Under the pieces are notes generated by a model. It worked only from the letters and a program-made list of their open reading frames with translations, was not told where the DNA came from and searched no databases. A program made the translations under genes and the position numbers. From UBA1425 sp051881715 (GTDB taxonomy: Bacteria; Bacillota; Clostridia; Oscillospirales; Acutalibacteraceae), in NCBI GenBank assembly GCA_051881715.1, contig JBJEQK010000175.1:1-27508 (forward strand): a stretch of 27,508 nucleotides of DNA, in the 5' to 3' direction. Below, piece after piece: positions 24,903-27,508 of the stretch. Positions within the stretch are counted from its first letter, which is position 1; each line of letters begins with the position of its first letter.

Positions 24903-25181
24903 ATGAACAAAGCAAAACTCATTCAGGCTGTTGCAGCCAAGGCCGAGATCGACAAGAAGACTGCCGACAAGGCTGTCAATGCTGTTCTCGATGCAATTAC
25001 CGAAACCATGACCGCAGGTGAAAAAGTTCAGCTGATCGGCTTCGGCTCCTTTGAGGTGCGTGAGAGAGCCGAAAAGCAGGCACGCAACCCCAGAACCGGC
25101 GAGGTCGTTACCGCTCCCGCCTGCAAGGTTCCCGCCTTCAAGGCTGGCTCCGCGCTCAAGACCGTCATCAACGGCAAATAA
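24903..25181 (+). CDS. hup: HU-family histone-like DNA-binding protein
   Basis: A 92-residue HU/IHF family protein that bends and compacts DNA as a dimer. The N-terminal helices (NKAKLIQAVAAKA) are followed by the signature GFGSFEVRERA and the DNA-binding arm ARNPRTGE with its intercalating Pro. The ending FKAGSALK is typical of HU. I chose the ATG at 24903 because GGAGG lies 8 bases upstream and family members start here; the frame also reaches an ATG at 24873. Base 24847-24861 upstream can form a perfect 6-bp hairpin (CTGCAC/GTGCAG), whose role is unclear. HU is a highly expressed protein, so it probably has its own promoter, but I could not identify one convincingly. Confidence 0.96.
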   Translation: MNKAKLIQAVAAKAEIDKKTADKAVNAVLDAITETMTAGEKVQLIGFGSFEVRERAEKQARNPRTGEVVTAPACKVPAFKAGSALKTVINGK

Positions 25182-25194
25182 GTTTTGCAACTCA

Positions 25195-25221
25195 GGGGCG
25201 TTCTTCGGAATGCCCCCTTTC
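25195..25221 (+). terminator. UUCG-capped hairpin between hup and rqcP (likely partial terminator)
   Basis: A 9-bp stem (GGGGCGTTC at 25196-25204 with GAATGCCCC at 25209-25217, one G-U pair) is closed by a C(UUCG)G tetraloop, which is exceptionally stable in RNA. It is followed by only a short TTT run, so termination may be incomplete. It would let hup be expressed more than the downstream rqcP and stabilise the hup mRNA 3' end. Confidence 0.65.
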
Positions 25222-25237
25222 TCTATCAGGTGAACAT

Positions 25238-25477
25238 ATGCGACTGGACAAATATCTCAAGGTTTCCCGCCTCATCAAGCGCCGCACCGTTGCCAACGAG
25301 GTATGCGACGCCAAGCACGTCACCGTCAACGGCAAAGTCGCCCGCGCCTCCTACGACGTGAAGGTCGGCGATGTGATCGAGATTCAAATGGGCGCCAATC
25401 TGCTGAAGGCGGAAGTGCTGAACGTATCGGAACACGCAACCAAGGAAAACGCTGTTCTGATGTACAAACTGCTGTAA
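25238..25477 (+). CDS. rqcP: S4-domain RNA-binding protein RqcP (YabO)
   Basis: A 79-residue single S4-domain protein. The opening MRLDKYLKVSRLIKRR and the core VTVNGKVARASYDVKVGD are the S4 fold signatures that bind structured RNA. Bacillus RqcP (YabO) works with RqcH to add C-terminal alanine tails on stalled 50S subunits during ribosome quality control. Its place after mazG agrees with the yabN-yabO order in Bacillus. The ATG has AGGTGA 6 bases upstream. A strong terminator follows the stop codon immediately, and yabP, yabQ and divIC, which follow in Bacillus, are absent. Confidence 0.93.
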   Translation: MRLDKYLKVSRLIKRRTVANEVCDAKHVTVNGKVARASYDVKVGDVIEIQMGANLLKAEVLNVSEHATKENAVLMYKLL

Positions 25478-25507
25478 AAAAAGACCTCACGTCCGTGGGG
25501 TCTTTTT
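25478..25507 (+). terminator. Intrinsic terminator after rqcP
   Basis: A 13-bp stem (25478-25490 with 25495-25507, one G-T pair) with a 4-base loop GTCC, preceded by an A run and ended by TTTTT. It begins on the base after the rqcP stop codon. It closes the long rightward run of housekeeping genes. Confidence 0.93.
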
Positions 25508-25561
25508 GTCTGATCTGCTGCAAAACCGCATCCACTATCTATATGAAAAGGAGCTGACTGC

Positions 25562-27388
25562 ATGGCACAGCTGAAAATGTACTGGCTTCCCGGTACGCAA
25601 ATCCAGGAATACCCCCTCCCGCAGGGCTACAGCATTTCCAATTACAAAGACGAATCCGACAAGCCGGCATGGGTCGAGTGCTGCAAAAAGGGACTGGTGG
25701 ACGACGACGCCACTGCCGAAGCCTTTGACCGGCGGATCACTGTGGATCCGAATATCCACCCGCAGGAGGATGTTTTCTTCCTCGACTACAACGGGGAGCA
25801 TATCGGCACCGTCACCGCCTTTGTAAACCAAGAGACCAAACTGGGCGATATGCACATGGTGGGCATTCGTCCCGATTTTCGGGGCAAGGGGCTGAGCAAG
25901 TACCTCTGCCAGATCACCCTGAACCACCTCAAGGACAGGGATATCCGCGCCATATTCCTGACCACGGACGAGTGGCGCAAATCCGCCGTCAAGAGCTATC
26001 TGCGCGCAGGATTCTGCCCCGTGGAGTATGATTTGGGGATGCAGGATCGCTGGGAGGCGATGCTGGAGGAATTGGACGTGGAGAGCGCGCCGATGCTGTA
26101 CGAGGACGGCACGCCTTTCCGAACTGTCTGCCGCAAGAGCAAAGCGAAAAAGTTCAAGATCGGCGTTTTGGGCGCCGGTCGCGGAAAGAGCATGATGGGC
26201 TACTGCGAACGCAACGACCATGCACAGCTGGTTGCTGTCTGCGATTCCTATGAACCGCAGCTGAACAAAATGCGTGACAAGTACGGCGACAGCGTTGCCT
26301 GCTACACGGACTTTGAAGAATTTTTGCAGCACGACATGGACGCAGTTGTCCTCGCCAACTACGCCAATGCCCATGCCCCCTTTGCCATCCGCTGTATGGA
26401 AGCCGGCAAACACGTTCTCAGCGAGGTTTTGCCGGTACAGAGCTTGCAGGAGGCGGTGGCGCTGATCGAAGCCGTTGAACGCACCGGCATGATCTACGCC
26501 TATGCCGAGAATTACTGCTATATGCCCGCCCCCAGAAAGATGAGGGAATTGTACCGCAAGGGCGTTCTCGGCACGTTTGAATACGGCGAAGGCGAATATA
26601 TGCACAACTGTGAACCCGCTTGGGCGGAGCTCACCCGTGCCGACCCCAACCACTGGCGCAACAATATGTCCACTTTCTTCTACTGCACCCATTCCCTCGG
26701 TCCCCTGCTGCACATCACCGGCCTGCGTCCCGTGCGTGTGACCGGCTTCGAGGCGCCTTTCAACCGCCGTGTGTGGCGTATGGGCGCCAAAGCCGCACCC
26801 TTTGGAGTGGAGATGGTCACACTGGAAAACGGCGCCATTCTCAAGAGCATACACGGCTGCGGCCCCTCCAAGAACTCCATATGGTATTCGATCTACGGTT
26901 CCAAGGGACGCATGGAGAGCGCCCGTGAGGATGACGAAGAAATGCACGGTGTGCAGACGCTGTACGTCAACTGCGACAAAAACGAAGCAGACAACGATGC
27001 AAAGCCCGTCATCACCGACACCTCCGACGCCTTGAGCGCCGCCTTTGAGGGCGCAGGGCACGGCGGCTCGGACGATTACGTCATGTATCATTTCATTCAA
27101 AAACTGCGGGGCAACCGCAATGCGGAGACCATCAGCGTTTACGAAGCGCTGGACATGAGCCTGCCGGGGTTATTCGCCTACCGTTCCGTGCTGAACGGCG
27201 GTATCAGCATGGAGATCCCGAATCTGCGCGATCCCGCAGAACGGGACAAGTGGCGCAATGACGCCCTGTGCAACGACCCCGCCGCAGGGGTAAACTACAT
27301 CGTCGGCTACTCCAAGGGCGAGCCGGATATCCCGGCGGAAAACTACGCGATCCATGCGGCAAAGCTTGCCGAGATGGAGGAAACATAA
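25562..27388 (+). CDS. Fusion of a GNAT acetyltransferase domain and a Gfo/Idh/MocA-type oxidoreductase
   Basis: A 608-residue protein with two enzyme domains. Residues about 20-165 form a GNAT N-acetyltransferase, with the acetyl-CoA pyrophosphate-binding loop R107-G-K-G-L-S112 after VGIRPDF. Residues about 197-600 are a Gfo/Idh/MocA-type NAD(P)-dependent oxidoreductase, beginning with the Rossmann loop G204-A-G-R-G208 and containing AVVLANYANAHAPFAI and a C-terminal GHGGSDDYV. Where many family members have the catalytic Glu-Lys-Pro, this one has S-E288-V-L-P291, so the lysine is missing. The protein may act on an amino sugar, sugar acid or inositol derivative, but the substrate is unknown. 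The ATG at 25562 has AAGGAG 9 bases upstream. It lies between two terminators, so it is a single-gene transcription unit; I see no convincing promoter in the 54-base gap before it. Confidence 0.88.
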   Translation: MAQLKMYWLPGTQIQEYPLPQGYSISNYKDESDKPAWVECCKKGLVDDDATAEAFDRRITVDPNIHPQEDVFFLDYNGEHIGTVTAFVNQETKLGDMHMVGIRPDFRGKGLSKYLCQITLNHLKDRDIRAIFLTTDEWRKSAVKSYLRAGFCPVEYDLGMQDRWEAMLEELDVESAPMLYEDGTPFRTVCRKSKAKKFKIGVLGAGRGKSMMGYCERNDHAQLVAVCDSYEPQLNKMRDKYGDSVACYTDFEEFLQHDMDAVVLANYANAHAPFAIRCMEAGKHVLSEVLPVQSLQEAVALIEAVERTGMIYAYAENYCYMPAPRKMRELYRKGVLGTFEYGEGEYMHNCEPAWAELTRADPNHWRNNMSTFFYCTHSLGPLLHITGLRPVRVTGFEAPFNRRVWRMGAKAAPFGVEMVTLENGAILKSIHGCGPSKNSIWYSIYGSKGRMESAREDDEEMHGVQTLYVNCDKNEADNDAKPVITDTSDALSAAFEGAGHGGSDDYVMYHFIQKLRGNRNAETISVYEALDMSLPGLFAYRSVLNGGISMEIPNLRDPAERDKWRNDALCNDPAAGVNYIVGYSKGEPDIPAENYAIHAAKLAEMEET

Positions 27389-27400
27389 GGCAATATAGTG

Positions 27401-27443
27401 AAAAAACGGGCAACTTCCCGAATGTGGAAGTTACCCGGTTTTT
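27401..27443 (+). terminator. Intrinsic terminator after the GNAT-oxidoreductase gene
   Basis: An almost perfect stem (CGGGCAACTTCC at 27407-27418 with GGAAGTTACCCG at 27426-27437, one C-A mismatch) with a 7-base loop, an upstream A run and a downstream T run. It starts 12 bases after the stop codon. The flanking A and T runs would let it work in both directions. Confidence 0.9.
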
Positions 27444-27457
27444 AGATTTTTGCTGGA

Positions 27458-27508
27458 TTAAAAGTTTCGCTCAAGCCTTTTTAAAGGCTTGCGGATTCCA
27501 AAGGCGGC
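27458..27508. repeat. 51-bp repeat, right copy (inverted relative to the left end)
   Basis: An exact reverse complement of bases 5-55, running to the last base of the window. It includes the hairpin CAAGCCTTT/AAAGGCTTG. As at the left end, it lies just downstream of a gene's terminator and in the same orientation relative to that gene. The repeat probably continues beyond the window. Confidence 0.9.

Noticed and set aside
25508..25561. Promoter for the GNAT-oxidoreductase gene
   Set aside because: TTGTCT and TATCTA are present but 24 bases apart, which is too far for a sigma-70-type promoter.
1..27508. CRISPR array, tRNA genes, transposase or prophage genes
   Set aside because: No regularly spaced repeats, tRNA cloverleaf signatures, transposase motifs or phage structural genes were recognised on either strand by reading.

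Overview
The window reads as chromosome of a strictly anaerobic, GC-rich Clostridia bacterium, most likely in the Oscillospirales/Ruminococcaceae area (inference). The grounds are a Firmicutes-type gene set (recD2, a short cobalamin-dependent metH, bifunctional rel, hemZ, a SpoVB-type flippase beside mazG and rqcP), oxygen-sensitive glycyl-radical and radical-SAM enzymes, several TTG starts with strong Shine-Dalgarno sites, and codons rich in third-position C. Both window ends stop inside the same 51-bp repeat in opposite orientation, which suggests a complete contig whose assembly broke at a dispersed repeat.

Layout. A central AT-rich region (about 9212-9387) carries two divergent promoters. 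Leftward (- strand) come the RNase P RNA gene rnpB, a sugar-transfer-type ATP-grasp ligase, a small membrane protein, recD2, comF, metF, metH and a metallophosphoesterase with a C-terminal membrane anchor, ending in a hairpin terminator at 58-110. The genes are separated by a few tens of bases or overlap, and I see no internal terminator, so the whole run may be one transcription unit.

Rightward (+ strand) come a glycyl radical enzyme (GRE) activase, an unusual GRE, an FGGY-family sugar kinase and metY. A housekeeping block follows: recJ, rel, dtd, a metallo-beta-lactamase-fold hydrolase and hemZ. A second conserved block holds a SpoVB/YabM-type flippase, mazG, an HU protein and rqcP. After a terminator the last gene is a GNAT-Gfo/Idh fusion, followed by a strong terminator and the end repeat.

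How the genes fit together. MetF supplies methyl-tetrahydrofolate to MetH, and MetY makes homocysteine, or methionine directly if given methanethiol; these methionine genes lie on both divergent arms. RecJ, RecD2 and ComF concern DNA processing, Rel controls the stringent response, and Dtd, MazG and RqcP are quality-control factors. The least explained part is the activase-GRE-kinase-metY run. The GRE keeps the Cys-x-Glu active-site signature of the dehydratase/lyase type but has an atypical glycyl-radical loop, it is paired with a sedoheptulokinase-like kinase, and it sits 10 bp (from the kinase stop) upstream of metY. No microcompartment, aldehyde dehydrogenase or transporter genes accompany it. 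I regard it as the best candidate for an undescribed catabolic or salvage route.
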